From: VAXT01 sp963850415
Lineage (GTDB): Bacteria > Actinomycetota > Thermoleophilia > Gaiellales > Gaiellaceae
DNA length: 64,000 nt
Reading direction: 5' to 3'
Assembly: GCA_963850415.1 (NCBI GenBank)
Contig: CAWKLE010000004.1
Location: 522,828-586,827, forward strand
This document shows, in pieces, positions 39,136 to 48,727 of the stretch (its first letter is position 1; the number at the start of each line of letters is the position of its first letter). The notes under the pieces were generated by a model. It did not search any database, was not told where the DNA came from, and saw only the letters and a list, made by a program, of their open reading frames with translations. Made by a program: the position numbers and the translations under genes.

Positions 39136-40362
39136 TCAGACGCGGCCGAGCAGGACGCAGCCGTTGTGGCCGCCGAGGCCCATCGCGTTCGAGAGCGCCA
39201 CGTCCACCTTGGCCTGGCGCGCCTCGTTCGGGACGTAGTCGAGATCGCACTCGGGATCGGGGTGCTCGTAGTTGATCGTGGGCGGGATCGTCCCCTCGTG
39301 GATCGCGAGCACGCATATCATCGCCTCGATCGCGCCGGCGGCTCCGAAACAGTGGCCCATCATCGATTTCGTCGAGGAGACGGCCAGCTCGTAGGCGTGG
39401 TCTCCGAACACGTCTTTCAGAGCCTTCGTCTCCGCCAGGTCGCCCAGCGGGGTCGAGGTCCCGTGCGCGTTGACGTAGTCGACGTCGGCCGGGTCCACGC
39501 GCGCGCGCGCGAGGGCGGCCCGCATCATCTCGCCCACTCCGACCGAGGCCGGGTCCGGCGCGGCCATGTGGTAGGCGTCGTTGGAGGCGCCGTAGCCGAG
39601 CACTTCGGCGTAGACCTTTGCGCCTCGTTTGCGTGCAGCGTCGAGCTCCTCGAGCACGAGGACGCAGGCGCCTTCGCCCATCACGAACCCTGCTCGCGTG
39701 GCGTCGAAGGGCCGCGAGGCGCGCGGCGGATGCTCGTCCTCGGCCGCGAGCCCGCGCATCGCGCAGAAGCCGGCCAGGATCAGCGGGTGCATGCAGGCCT
39801 CGGTGCCGCCCGCGAGGACGACGTCGGCGTCGCCCCGGCGGATGAGCTCGGCTCCCTCGCCCACCGCGTGCGACCCGGTCGCGCAGGCGGAGACCGGCGC
39901 GTAGTTCGGGCCGCGCATGCCGAGCGAGATCGCGATCTGACCGCTCGCCGAATCGACGAGCACGCTCGGGATGAAGTACGGCGAGACGCGGTCGGGCCCG
40001 CGTTCGTCGAGGACGTCGCTTTGCTCCATGATCCCCAGGAAGCCGCCGATCGCGGAGCCGAACACGACGCCCGCCCGGGCCGGGTCGAAGCCGTTCAGGC
40101 CGGCATCGTTCTTCGCCTCTGTCGCGGCCGCGACGGCGAGCAGCACGTTGCGATCGAGCCGTCGCGCTTCCTTGGGATTCACGAGACCGGACGGATCGAA
40201 GTCCTTGACCTCGGCGGCGACCCGCACCGGGAACGCGCTCGCATCGAAGGACTTGATGAAGTCGATGCCGCTCTCGCCCGCCACGGCGGCGCGCCAGGTG
40301 GTCGGCGCGTCGTTGCCCAGCGGGGTGACGGCGCCGAGACCGGTGACCGCGACTCTCGTCAT
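39136..40362 (-). CDS. fabF: Beta-ketoacyl-ACP synthase II
   Basis: This 408-residue condensing enzyme elongates acyl-ACP with malonyl-ACP. The thiolase-fold active site is complete: Cys in SACATGSHAVGEG, His in NAHGTSTPLGD and His in KSMMGHCFGAAG. The N-terminus MTRVAVTGLGAVTPLG and the late NAMGLGGHNGCVLLGR are typical of FabF/KAS II. No other fatty-acid genes are adjacent. It may serve primary lipid synthesis or, with the neighbouring O-methyltransferase, a small secondary pathway; sequence alone does not decide. Confidence 0.94.
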   Translation of the reverse strand: MTRVAVTGLGAVTPLGNDAPTTWRAAVAGESGIDFIKSFDASAFPVRVAAEVKDFDPSGLVNPKEARRLDRNVLLAVAAATEAKNDAGLNGFDPARAGVVFGSAIGGFLGIMEQSDVLDERGPDRVSPYFIPSVLVDSASGQIAISLGMRGPNYAPVSACATGSHAVGEGAELIRRGDADVVLAGGTEACMHPLILAGFCAMRGLAAEDEHPPRASRPFDATRAGFVMGEGACVLVLEELDAARKRGAKVYAEVLGYGASNDAYHMAAPDPASVGVGEMMRAALARARVDPADVDYVNAHGTSTPLGDLAETKALKDVFGDHAYELAVSSTKSMMGHCFGAAGAIEAMICVLAIHEGTIPPTINYEHPDPECDLDYVPNEARQAKVDVALSNAMGLGGHNGCVLLGRV

Positions 40363-40383
40363 TGCGGCTAGCTTAGTGCGCGC

Positions 40384-41409
40384 ATGCCGGGTCGAAACGT
40401 CCCGTTCCCGCCGATGGAGGCCGAGCTCGTCGCCGAGCTCCCGACCGGAGACTGGCAGTACGAGCCGAAGTGGGACGGCTTCCGCGGGATCCTCGAGAAC
40501 GACGGCGGGGAGCTCGCGCTGTGGTCGCGCAACGAGCGCCCGCTGCTTCGCTACTTCCCCGAGCTCTCGCCGCTCGGCAAGCTGCTCCCGCCCCACTCCG
40601 CGCTCGACGGCGAGATCGTGATCTCGAAGAAGGGCAAGCTCGACTTCGACTCGATGCAGCTCCGGCTGCACCCGGCGGAGAGCCGGATCCGCAAGCTGTC
40701 CGCCGAGATCCCGGCGCAGTTCATCGTCTTCGACATCCTGCTCTGGAAGGGCGAGAAGCTGCACAGGCTGCCGCTCGAGAAGCGGCGCAAGGAGCTCGAG
40801 CGGAAGGCGAAGCGCTTCCAGCTCTCGCCGTACACGCGCGACCCGGAGGAGGCGGCGCGCTGGCTCGACCGGATCGAGGCGGCGGGGCTGGACGGGGTGG
40901 TGGCGAAGAAGCTCGGCTCGCCGTACCGGCCGGGGTCACGCGACGCCGTCGCCAAGGTCAAAAAGTACAAGACGGCGGACTGCGTGATCGTCGGGTTCCG
41001 GTACAGCGAGAAGGCGGAAGGGCGGATCTCGACGCTGCTCCTCGGGCTCTACGACAAGGACGGCGAGCTCGATTTCGTGGGCCACTGCTCCGGAATCACG
41101 GCAGCGCTGCGGAAGCAGCTTGACGCGGAGCTGCCGCAGCTGGAGGTGCCCGGTTTCGTCAGCGACAAGCGACTTCCCGGCGGTCAGAGCCGTTGGTCGC
41201 AGGGTCGTGACCTCGACTGGCATCCGGTGCGGCCCGAGCTCGTCTGCGAGGTGCGCTACGACAAGCTGGAGCGGAACCGCTTCCGGCATGGGACGCGCTT
41301 CCTTCGCTTTCGCCCGGACAAGGACCCGAAGGACTGCACGTGGCGCGAGGTCAGGCGGCCGCGCCGCCGGGGCGACCCGACAGTCGAATCACTTCTTGGC
41401 GCGGCCTGA
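40384..41409 (+). CDS. ATP-dependent DNA ligase (LigC-like)
   Basis: This 341-residue nucleotidyltransferase has the adenylation lysine motif EPKWDGFRGI near residue 28, motif III ALDGEIVI, motif IIIa FIVFDILLWKG, motif IV GLDGVVAKKLGSPY and motif V AVAKVKKYKTADCVIVG. An OB-fold domain follows (VRPELVCEVRYDKL). The length fits actinobacterial LigC ligases, which seal breaks in end-joining or base repair. It is convergent with a LigD-type polymerase gene, overlapping by 21 bp, so two activities of a split LigD-like system lie side by side. Confidence 0.93.
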   Translation: MPGRNVPFPPMEAELVAELPTGDWQYEPKWDGFRGILENDGGELALWSRNERPLLRYFPELSPLGKLLPPHSALDGEIVISKKGKLDFDSMQLRLHPAESRIRKLSAEIPAQFIVFDILLWKGEKLHRLPLEKRRKELERKAKRFQLSPYTRDPEEAARWLDRIEAAGLDGVVAKKLGSPYRPGSRDAVAKVKKYKTADCVIVGFRYSEKAEGRISTLLLGLYDKDGELDFVGHCSGITAALRKQLDAELPQLEVPGFVSDKRLPGGQSRWSQGRDLDWHPVRPELVCEVRYDKLERNRFRHGTRFLRFRPDKDPKDCTWREVRRPRRRGDPTVESLLGAA

Positions 41410-42408
41410 GCGCCGCTGCGCTGGGCGACGGGGCTGGCCGCCCTGCTCGCTCAGCCAGCGCTGAGCTGAGCCGCGGCGTCGGCCCGAATCGAGCTTCGTC
41501 GGATCCGCCGCCTCGAGGTCGAGCTTGGGGAAGAGTGGGATCAGGCTCCGCTTGTACCGCCACATGCCCTTGGTCAGGTCGCCGACCTCGTCGATCCGCT
41601 TGCGCATGGTCGTCAGCGTGAACCGCTCGGGCTTCACGGTCGCCACCTCGTCCCAGCCGAGCGGGGCCGAGACCCGCGCGTCGGGGACGGGCCTGATCGA
41701 GTAGGCGGACGCAATCGTCCGGTCGCGCGAGTTCTGGCCGTAGTCGACGAACACGCCGAGCCGGTCGGCCACCTTCCAGGTCGTCGTCGCCACGCGCTGG
41801 TCGCCGATTCGCCGCTCGACCTCCTGGGCAACCGCCTTCGCCAGCCGTCGCACCTCCGGGAACCCGAGCTCCGGCTTGATCGGCGCGAGAACGTGCAGGC
41901 CGGTCGACCCGGAGGTCTTCGGGAAGCTCTTCAGGCCCAGCTCGTCGAGCACCTCTTTCGCGACGAGCGCGATCTTCCGGACGTGCTTCCACTGCCCGTC
42001 GAAGGTCGGGTCGAGGTCGATGAGGAGGTAGTCGGGCCGCTCGATGTCGGGTACGCGCGAGTGCCACGTGTGCAGCTCGATGCACCCGAGGTTCGCGACC
42101 CAGGCCAGAGCCGCGGCGTTGTCGACGATCGCAAACACGGTCGAATGGCCGCTCGGGAATTCGACGTACTGGTCGTCGACGTAGGACGGGTGGTTCTCTG
42201 GAACCCGTTTCTGGTGGAAGAACTCGTGGTCGACGCCGTTCGGGAACCGCTTCATGTGGAAGAGACGCCTGCGCAGGTGCAGCAGCGCGCACGACGCAAC
42301 GTCGACGTAGTACTCGACGAGGTCGATCTTCTTCAATCCGCGCTTCGGGAAGAAGACCTTGTCCGGATTGGAGATGTCGACGTCGTGCCGCCCGACTCGG
42401 AGCTTCAT
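41389..42408 (-). CDS. LigD-type DNA primase-polymerase domain protein (NHEJ)
   Basis: This 339-residue stand-alone archaeo-eukaryotic primase-polymerase domain is of the LigD Pol group. Family features are SNPDKVFFPKRGLKKIDLV, LFHMKRFPNGV, the catalytic DYLLIDLDPTFDGQ (DxD), the TSGSTGLHVLAPI loop and FVDYGQNSRDRTIASAYSIRP. It fills and extends ends during non-homologous end joining, usually with Ku and a ligase. The Lys/Arg-rich C-terminal tail overlaps the convergent ligase gene. No Ku gene is present in this window. Confidence 0.93.
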   Translation of the reverse strand: MKLRVGRHDVDISNPDKVFFPKRGLKKIDLVEYYVDVASCALLHLRRRLFHMKRFPNGVDHEFFHQKRVPENHPSYVDDQYVEFPSGHSTVFAIVDNAAALAWVANLGCIELHTWHSRVPDIERPDYLLIDLDPTFDGQWKHVRKIALVAKEVLDELGLKSFPKTSGSTGLHVLAPIKPELGFPEVRRLAKAVAQEVERRIGDQRVATTTWKVADRLGVFVDYGQNSRDRTIASAYSIRPVPDARVSAPLGWDEVATVKPERFTLTTMRKRIDEVGDLTKGMWRYKRSLIPLFPKLDLEAADPTKLDSGRRRGSAQRWLSEQGGQPRRPAQRRSGRAKK

Positions 42409-42605
42409 GACGGGAGTATCCGGAAATCACCCTTCGGGGGCATGTGCCGGGCCACTCGCGGAGGCGAGAATCAGGTCGCCGGCTCCCCCTCTCGAAGCCC
42501 GGCACTCATGCGGCGCCCGCCCTACGAACTGCGGCTCCACGAGGTTCGAGGCGGGCGTTGCCCTTTCTGGATAGGTCGGGCCAAGCGGCTATCCTGTGCT
42601 GCTCC

Positions 42606-42696
42606 GGAGAAGTGGCCGAGTGGCTGAAGGCGGCGCCCTGCTAAGGCGTTAAGGGGGACATTTCCTCCTTCGAGGGTTCGAATCCCTCCTTCTCCG
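42606..42696 (+). tRNA. tRNA-Ser, anticodon GCU
   Basis: A 91-nt class II tRNA: acceptor GGAGAAG pairs with CTTCTCC, the anticodon loop is CTGCTAA, a long variable arm follows, the T arm is GAGGG-TTCGAAT-CCCTC, and the discriminator is G. TATCCT at 42590-42595 is a candidate -10 box. Confidence 0.97.
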
Positions 42697-42855
42697 TTCT
42701 CGCTTCCCTGAGCGGCGACGGCTTCGCCGCCGCCTCGCGCCGCTGACCGCCTTCCTGCGAGCGGCCCGTGCGGTCTAGCACTGTTCCGCTCGCATACAGG
42801 CGCTCAGCGACACGTCAGGAAACCGAGAACTCCTGGGCTACTCTTCCCCCGCACC

Positions 42856-42944
42856 GGAGGGGTGGCAGAGCGGTCGAATGCGGCGGTCTCGAAAACCGTT
42901 CGGGGCGGTTACGTCTCGCGAGAGTTCGAATCTCTCCCCCTCCG
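42856..42944 (+). tRNA. tRNA-Ser, anticodon CGA
   Basis: An 89-nt class II tRNA: acceptor GGAGGGG pairs with CCCCTCC, the anticodon loop is CTCGAAA, the variable arm is long, the T arm is GAGAG-TTCGAAT-CTCTC, and the discriminator is G. It lies 160 bp after tRNA-Ser(GCU). TACTCT at 42839-42844 is a candidate -10 box. Confidence 0.97.
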
Positions 42945-42972
42945 CTTGACCAGCCAAAACCCACGTGAGCAA

Positions 42973-43009
42973 AGGAGCCGAGGGGATCACCTTGATCCCC
43001 TCGGCTCCT
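42973..43009. terminator. Very strong 17-bp hairpin after tRNA-Ser
   Basis: AGGAGCCGAGGGGATCA (42973-42989) is perfectly complementary to 42993-43009 with a 3-nt loop. It sits 28 nt after the tRNA and 200 nt beyond the stop of the convergent hydrolase gene, so it can stop both. The rest of 43010-43209 shows no gene. Confidence 0.85.
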
Positions 43010-43209
43010 GCGCGCGGCGCACGGGGACCTCTGGAGACCTCCTGAAACCCCCTCGGACCGGCGCGCGACCGGCGCGCCTCCGCTGGAGAAGAGCGCGCCG
43101 AGCGGAGGCCAGGCAGGCCTTCGGAAGCGACTCCGACTCTGATTGTCGATCTCCAACCTGAGAGAGAGTGCAGTGCGACACCCGACAGGCTGGCTGATCT
43201 AGCGGAAAC

Positions 43210-44430
43210 CTACGTTCCGGTTGCGCTTGTCAAGAGAGTCTTGTTGAACAGCGACAGGACGCGCTGCGCGTACGTGATCGGATGGTCTTGAAGGCCCTTC
43301 GTGTGTGCGCTTGTCGGCAGTTCCCACAGCTGCGCCTTGCTGCCGCGCGTGTAGATGCGATCGATTTCGCGTTCGAAGGAGACGGTTGCGATCAGCAGCA
43401 GTGGTCGCGTGCCCGCTACCTCGTGCACGACGACGATCAACGGTCTCGGTTGCGCTTCGCCGCGCGCAAGGCGGATCTCGAGGCCTGCGAGGACGAAGCT
43501 GGGCTCGATAGAGATTCGATCCCCGAACGGAAGGTGGCTGGCGTCGGCGGCGGTGCGGGCCTGCAGGCCGTCCGCAACGACCGCTTCGACACGCTTGTCT
43601 GATGCAGCCTCGGTGACGACCGCTTCGGCGCCAGTAGACAGACCAAGCAGGCCGATGTGGTCGATGCCGCGGCTTGTCAGGAAGGAGACGGCACCGCGTA
43701 CGTCGCGGTCCCATTGCCAGCCGGCTGCGTTCTCCTGTCCGCCGCTCTCGCCGCGGCCGCGCGCGTCGTAGAGGAGCACGCCGAAGCCCGCCTTCGCGAG
43801 CATCCGTGCGTGGAGGATCGTTCCCTGGCGGTCGCCGCCGCCGCCGTGCACGAGCACGATCGCAGCGCCGTTCCGGGAAGGCACATACCAGCCGGACAGG
43901 CGAATGCCGTCGTCCGCCGGGAAGGTCACACGCGCGTGCGGCAACCCCAGCGCCGCCTCATGGATCCGTGCGCGAGGCTTGGCGAGCAAGTCGACCGCGA
44001 AGAGCGTCGGGAACACGACGAAGAAGCCGACAAGCACCGCCGCAACGACTGCGAGGAGGCGATTCACCCAAGCGCGCCGGCGGCGCCGACCGCGGTTCAC
44101 GCCCCAGCCACGACTGATGCCGGCAAGTAGATAGAGCACTCCGGCGACGATCAACAGCTCTCTGCGGGCAATCAGACCCGCGCCGAGAGCGAGTACCCCA
44201 AGCAGGAGCGCAACGCCAGCCGCGGACGGACGGGAAAGTCGGTGGTTCATCGCGCCGATCGCAAGAGTGGGCAGTGCGACGACGATCAGGAGCCGTGGTC
44301 CAGCCCCAAGCAAGGTGAGCGCGACAAGAACCGACGCAAGCGGAAGAAGGAGCGGCTGTAGCGCAACAACGCGCGCCCAGTTTCCGCGGCGGAGTTCAGC
44401 GGCGGGAGTGAGGGTCGCCATGACAATCAC
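43210..44430 (-). CDS. Membrane-bound alpha/beta hydrolase
   Basis: The 406-residue protein begins with several hydrophobic helices (residues about 20-165) and continues as an alpha/beta hydrolase. The domain has the oxyanion-side motif AIVLVHGGGGDRQGT, LYDARGRGESGG, the nucleophile elbow GLLGLSTGAEA and late Asp/His candidates (IVVVHEVAGTR, LPTSAHTKG). It resembles prolyl-oligopeptidase-like or dienelactone-type hydrolases tethered to the membrane. GTG 44430 overlaps the stop of the small upstream gene by 4 nt, so the two are coupled. The substrate is unknown. Confidence 0.82.
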   Translation of the reverse strand: MIVMATLTPAAELRRGNWARVVALQPLLLPLASVLVALTLLGAGPRLLIVVALPTLAIGAMNHRLSRPSAAGVALLLGVLALGAGLIARRELLIVAGVLYLLAGISRGWGVNRGRRRRRAWVNRLLAVVAAVLVGFFVVFPTLFAVDLLAKPRARIHEAALGLPHARVTFPADDGIRLSGWYVPSRNGAAIVLVHGGGGDRQGTILHARMLAKAGFGVLLYDARGRGESGGQENAAGWQWDRDVRGAVSFLTSRGIDHIGLLGLSTGAEAVVTEAASDKRVEAVVADGLQARTAADASHLPFGDRISIEPSFVLAGLEIRLARGEAQPRPLIVVVHEVAGTRPLLLIATVSFEREIDRIYTRGSKAQLWELPTSAHTKGLQDHPITYAQRVLSLFNKTLLTSATGT

Positions 44431-44669
44431 TCCGGCGAAATCGTCTGCGGGAGGCGGTCGCAGTGGACGTAGCGAGACTGCGCGTATGCATAGGGATGGT
44501 TGAACGCGTCCAGGGCCAAGTGGCCGGCGATCGGGAGCCGGAAGCCGCTGTCGTCGAGTTGATCGATGACCTCGACAGAGACTTCGTTGGAGCTGGGATT
44601 CCAGAGGAGCGTTACCTCGAGGCCGTTCTTGTTGCGGTAGGCAAGTTCTCTGCTGGCAGCGTGCAACAT
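44427..44669 (-). CDS. Small conserved actinobacterial protein
   Basis: ATG 44669, behind AAAGGAACCCCG, starts an 80-residue soluble protein (RELAYRNKNGLEVTLLWN ... VSVEVIDQLDDSGFRLPI ... HLALDAFNHPYAYAQS). Short proteins with this EVTLLW / ALDAF-HPYAYA pattern are, to my knowledge, widespread but uncharacterised in actinomycetes. It is translationally coupled to the membrane hydrolase gene by a 4-bp overlap. Confidence 0.75.
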   Translation of the reverse strand: MLHAASRELAYRNKNGLEVTLLWNPSSNEVSVEVIDQLDDSGFRLPIAGHLALDAFNHPYAYAQSRYVHCDRLPQTISPE

Positions 44670-45113
44670 CGGGGTTCCTTTCCGGTGGCTGACCTGCGAC
44701 TTCATTCGCCGATCATGCGTCTCGGCCGGTGCCGATCGCGCCCGGGGCGACCCCGCTCGTACCCCTGATGTTTTCTGGGCGCGGGCCCTGGCGTCACTGC
44801 ACTCAGGTGGTCGGCCGTCCCGCTGCGGGCGTTACTTCACCGCAAGAAGGGCGGCCCATCTCGTCGCCGCCCTTCGTCTGCTTCGTTCGATGAGTTAAGG
44901 CGAGTGCGTCGGCGCACTGCCCGCTTTTTGCCCGGAAGGACGAGATGCACACAAGCGCGAGCGCTCGCCGTCGATTTCGGGTGTTGCCTTGAACCACGTG
45001 GTCGTTGCGTTCGGCATCGGTTACCTGATCGTCGTTCGACGTGCGCGCGACTCCTCGATCATGCGCGGCAGAACATCCGAGTAGCGCAGGGGACACTCCC
45101 AACCCGGATCTTC
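44670..45113. other. 444-bp intergenic region with one hairpin
   Basis: The only clear structure is GAAGGGCGGC (44846-44855) pairing with GCCGCCCTTC (44866-44875). It is placed 240 nt after the LAL regulator stop (45114) on the minus strand and probably acts as its terminator. A 99-codon minus-strand frame across it (44803-45102) has no ribosome site and poor composition. Nothing else is convincing. Confidence 0.6.
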
Positions 45114-47969
45114 TTACGCAGGCGGTGCGGTTCCCGCCGACCCGCCGAGTGCTGCCCCGAGCTGTCTCCGTGAGCTGATGTCGAGCTTGCGGTAGGCGCG
45201 GCCCAGGTGCTGCTCGACGGTCTTTACGGTGACGAAGAGAGCTTGCGCAATCTCCTTGTTGCTCAATTCCTCTGCTGCCAGCTGCGCCACTCGCCGCTCG
45301 CTTGCAGTCAGCGCGTCGACACCAGTGAGCAGGATCGTGCGTTTATGAGCGCCGGTCGCGGCAAGTTCATCGTTCGCGCGCTCGACGAGCACACTCCCGC
45401 CGCATGTGTGTGCGAGCTCGACGCCTTGCCGCAACAACTGCCGAGCCTCACTGCGGTTGTTGCCACGCCGCAAAGCCGCGCCGAGGTCGATCAGCGCCCG
45501 CGCATGCTCGAGCCGGGCCGGCGAATCCTTAAGCACATCAACTGCCTCTCGCAACAGCTGCTCGCCGACCGATCCACCCTCGACGAGACCGAGGACACGC
45601 AGCGAAACCCCGACCGTGCGCGGTGCGCCCCAGCGACGCGACAACTCGAGTTCCTCGCCCGCAAGCGCCTTCGCTTCGTCGGTGCGTGATAGCTGGTGGA
45701 GCGCGAGCGCCGATTGCGACCGCCACGGGATGTAGGCCGGGTTGCAGATGTCGACCGACTCAGCCGCCTCTCCCGCCGCGATGAAGTCGGCCAGAGCCTG
45801 CTCGGGAGCGCCGATCGCGAGCTTCACGCGGCCTCTTCCGTGAAGAGTTTGGATCCGGTGGCCCGGCAAGAGCTCTTCGACGGATACGGCGCCGACGATT
45901 GCCTCCGCCTCGTCGATCTTGCCGCGCTCTAGCAGGACGTGCGCGAGGAAGCCGGCGCGGTAGGCATTCGGCAGCGAGAGTGCCCAGAAGGGGGTCGGCT
46001 CCACAATCGCGAGCGCGTCTTCGGCGAGCAGCAGCCTGCCGGCCTCGTAGTACACCAACCCTCGCCAGAGCTCGTGAGTCTGCGCGGCGAGCTGATCCCC
46101 GCGCCGCTGCCCGACCTCGATCACACGTGCGAGACCGGCGAGGGCTTCATCGACGTCGCCGGCGAGCGCGAGCGCCGCGACCGCATTTACGAGCTCGAAC
46201 CTGTCGGCCGTGTCGATGAGCTCACTCGCCATCGCCTTGCGGGCCAGCGCTGCTGATCGAACACGATTTTCGCCCAGACGCGCCTCTTCGATCGCACTGA
46301 CGCTGAGCAGGAAACCGGTGCGGATCTCTCGCTTGTTGACGCGCTCCCATTGGGCTTTCACGATCCCCTCCTGAGCCGGGTCGAACTGACAAGTGATGAT
46401 CAACAGGGCAGCGATGTGCTCGCTGAGCTCGTCATGACGGGCACCGACTCGTTCGCTCAGCCGCAGTAGCAACTCGGCCGATTCCCCTGCCCGCCCAGCT
46501 GGAATGATCGTCAGCATCCGCGCGTAGGCGAGCACGACGTCCGGTCGTATCTCGACGTCCGCGACCTGCTTCAACGATGCACCCAGGCGTGATGCCGCGC
46601 CGACCACATCACTATGCGTCTCGGCGATACCGAGGTCGCCAAGGACGTGAGCGCGCTCCTCATCCGGCGGCGGCTCGTCCAGCGCGCGCTGCAGATAAGC
46701 GGCGGCCGCCTCCGGCGCACCCTGGGCGAGAGACCGCTCCGCCGCATGTCGCAGCGTCGTGACGACGAACGGATCACCGGCGGGAATCGTCCGGATCAGG
46801 TAGGTGGCTCCTTGTTCGGGTAGGGCCCCGCGCTCGAGAAGGATCTCGGCGGCGCGCCGGTGTGCGTTCGTGCGTTCGTCGGCGCTCATGTCCTCGAGGA
46901 CCGCGGTGCGGACGACGGGATGTATGAACTCGAGCGGATTCTCATTCCTGAGGAGGTCGCTCTTGACCAGGGCGCTGGCGGCGCGCAGCGCAACTTTCGG
47001 CTCCAGTTCGGCCAGGGCAGCGGCGAGTGAAAGCTCAGTTCGATCGCCGAGCGTTGCTGCAGCCCGCAAGAGCCGCGCCGCCTCGCCGGGCAGACGCGCA
47101 AGGCGCGACGCGATTCCACGCGCGATCGCCTGTGGCCCGAGCTCGATCACATAAGAGGCCTGGTCCGCGGTCGGGCTGATCTCGTCCCGCCAGAGGGCGT
47201 CGAGAAGCGCGACCAGGAAGAGCGGGTTGCCGCCTGATCCTGTCTGCAGGGCAGCAGAGAAAACCGGGTCGGGCTCGAGCCCTAGGCGATCACGCGCGAG
47301 CGTTGCAGCAGAAGCCTGACCGAGACGGCCGGGACGGATCGTGAGCGCCCCCGGATCCGACAACAGTTCCGTGACGAGGGCCGGCATGTTGGCCTGCTCG
47401 GGCGGCCGCGTTCCGGCGAGCAGAACGATCGGCAACCCGTCGAGCCGGTGGGAGAGATACGCGAGCCAGCGCAACGACGGTTCGTCGGCCCAGTGCAGAT
47501 CGTCCACGACGACCAGCGTCGGCAAACGCGAGGCGAAGTTCGCAGCCAGCCAGTAGAGGCCGTGCAGCATCGCGAACGAGGACTCGGCGCCCTCACCGGA
47601 CGCGGTCGTCGGCGCCGATTCGAACAGCGACGCGCTGAGCCCGGCTGCGCCGCTCAGTAATTCCGCACGCATGTCCGCTGTCGCGGCAGCGAGCGGAGCC
47701 TCGAACAGCTGCCGCACGATCCCGAACGAAAACTGTCCCTCGAGCTCGCCGCCGCGCGCGGTCAGAACCTCGAACTCAGCCCGGGCAGCAAGCGTGCGCG
47801 CCTCGGCCAAGAGCCTGGTCTTCCCGATCCCGGCGCTGCCCTCGACGAGAACCAGCCGACCGTCGCCCGACTGCGCGGCACCGAGCATCGCCTCCAGCGC
47901 GGCCAACTCCGCCTCGCGCTCGAGCAGCATGACGGGGGCGGTCGTCTGTATGAGTTGGTTTGCCGGCAT
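45114..47969 (-). CDS. LAL-type LuxR family transcriptional regulator (large ATP-binding)
   Basis: This 951-residue regulator (from ATG 47969; TTG 48053 is an alternative) has an N-terminal AAA/STAND domain with Walker A VEGSAGIGKTRLLAEA and Walker B LPTLVVVDDLHWADEPS. A long TPR-like helical region follows, ending in a LuxR helix-turn-helix (LTASERRVAQLAAEELSNKEIAQALFV split, then VKTVEQHLGRAYRKL). LALs switch transcription in response to nucleotide and inducer binding. It is divergent from the ABC ATPase gene at 48212, its most likely target, across a 243-bp region. Confidence 0.92.
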   Translation of the reverse strand: MPANQLIQTTAPVMLLEREAELAALEAMLGAAQSGDGRLVLVEGSAGIGKTRLLAEARTLAARAEFEVLTARGGELEGQFSFGIVRQLFEAPLAAATADMRAELLSGAAGLSASLFESAPTTASGEGAESSFAMLHGLYWLAANFASRLPTLVVVDDLHWADEPSLRWLAYLSHRLDGLPIVLLAGTRPPEQANMPALVTELLSDPGALTIRPGRLGQASAATLARDRLGLEPDPVFSAALQTGSGGNPLFLVALLDALWRDEISPTADQASYVIELGPQAIARGIASRLARLPGEAARLLRAAATLGDRTELSLAAALAELEPKVALRAASALVKSDLLRNENPLEFIHPVVRTAVLEDMSADERTNAHRRAAEILLERGALPEQGATYLIRTIPAGDPFVVTTLRHAAERSLAQGAPEAAAAYLQRALDEPPPDEERAHVLGDLGIAETHSDVVGAASRLGASLKQVADVEIRPDVVLAYARMLTIIPAGRAGESAELLLRLSERVGARHDELSEHIAALLIITCQFDPAQEGIVKAQWERVNKREIRTGFLLSVSAIEEARLGENRVRSAALARKAMASELIDTADRFELVNAVAALALAGDVDEALAGLARVIEVGQRRGDQLAAQTHELWRGLVYYEAGRLLLAEDALAIVEPTPFWALSLPNAYRAGFLAHVLLERGKIDEAEAIVGAVSVEELLPGHRIQTLHGRGRVKLAIGAPEQALADFIAAGEAAESVDICNPAYIPWRSQSALALHQLSRTDEAKALAGEELELSRRWGAPRTVGVSLRVLGLVEGGSVGEQLLREAVDVLKDSPARLEHARALIDLGAALRRGNNRSEARQLLRQGVELAHTCGGSVLVERANDELAATGAHKRTILLTGVDALTASERRVAQLAAEELSNKEIAQALFVTVKTVEQHLGRAYRKLDISSRRQLGAALGGSAGTAPPA

Positions 47970-48211
47970 CGCGACCTTTGCGCCCCCGAGCCGAGGGGGG
48001 GTCGGAGCGGAATCTCCACTCCGGAGGACTCTCGCGACGGACACGCTTTGCAACCAAGGCTACTTCGCTCGCCAGCGCACCTCAAGGTCCGCAGGCCCGA
48101 CGACCTCTACGAGCAGATGTGGGGTCGAGTGTGGGGTCGCCTCGGACGCGAATGCACGGGTTGCGGGCGCAGAGTCGGTGCATGCAAACCGACCCGGAAG
48201 GAGTACGTGCC

Positions 48212-48727
48212 ATGTCCGTCCCTCAGCTTCAGTCCGACGTGGGCGTTGTGCCCATGCCTGTTCTCTCACCGACCGTCGTCTCTGCCAGCGGCCTCGTGCG
48301 CTGCTACGGCGACGGCGATACGGCTGTGAATGCACTCCGTGACGTCTCGATCGAGATCGAGGAGGGTCGCCTGACCGCGATCATGGGCACCTCGGGTTCG
48401 GGCAAGTCGACGCTGATGCACATCCTCGCCGGGCTCGACAAGCCAAGTGAGGGCAGCGTCTCGATCGCCGGCGTCGAGATCACCGGCATGAACGACAAGC
48501 AGCTGACCCGGCTTCGCCGCGAGCACATCGGCTTCGTCTTCCAGTTCTTCAACCTGCTGCCGATGCTGACGGCGAAGGAGAACATCCTGCTGCCGCTCTC
48601 GATCGCCGGCGAGAAGCCCGAGCGCGAGTGGCTCGAGGAGCTGCTCGAGACGGTCGGGATCGCCGACCGCAGCACGCACCGCCCCTCGCAGCTCTCCGGT
48701 GGGCAGCAATACGAACTGAGCCAGTAG
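48212..48727 (+). pseudogene. ABC transporter ATPase (MacB/LolD-like), cut off inside the signature motif
   Basis: ATG 48212, behind AAGGAGTACGTGCC, starts a normal MacB/LolD-type ATPase: ALRDVSIEIEEGRLTAIMGT, Walker A GTSGSGKST, and the Q-loop HIGFVFQFFNLLPMLTAKEN. It then breaks off within LSGGQQ and ends with the foreign residues YELSQ and a stop. Walker B, D-loop and switch His are missing, so the 171-residue product cannot work. No remainder of the gene exists in the window. The break coincides with an abrupt change in sequence quality, so an assembly join is more likely than a true truncation. Confidence 0.88.

Noticed and set aside
44803..45102. 99-codon minus-strand frame
   Set aside because: It has no ribosome site, spans a terminator-like hairpin and has unnatural composition.
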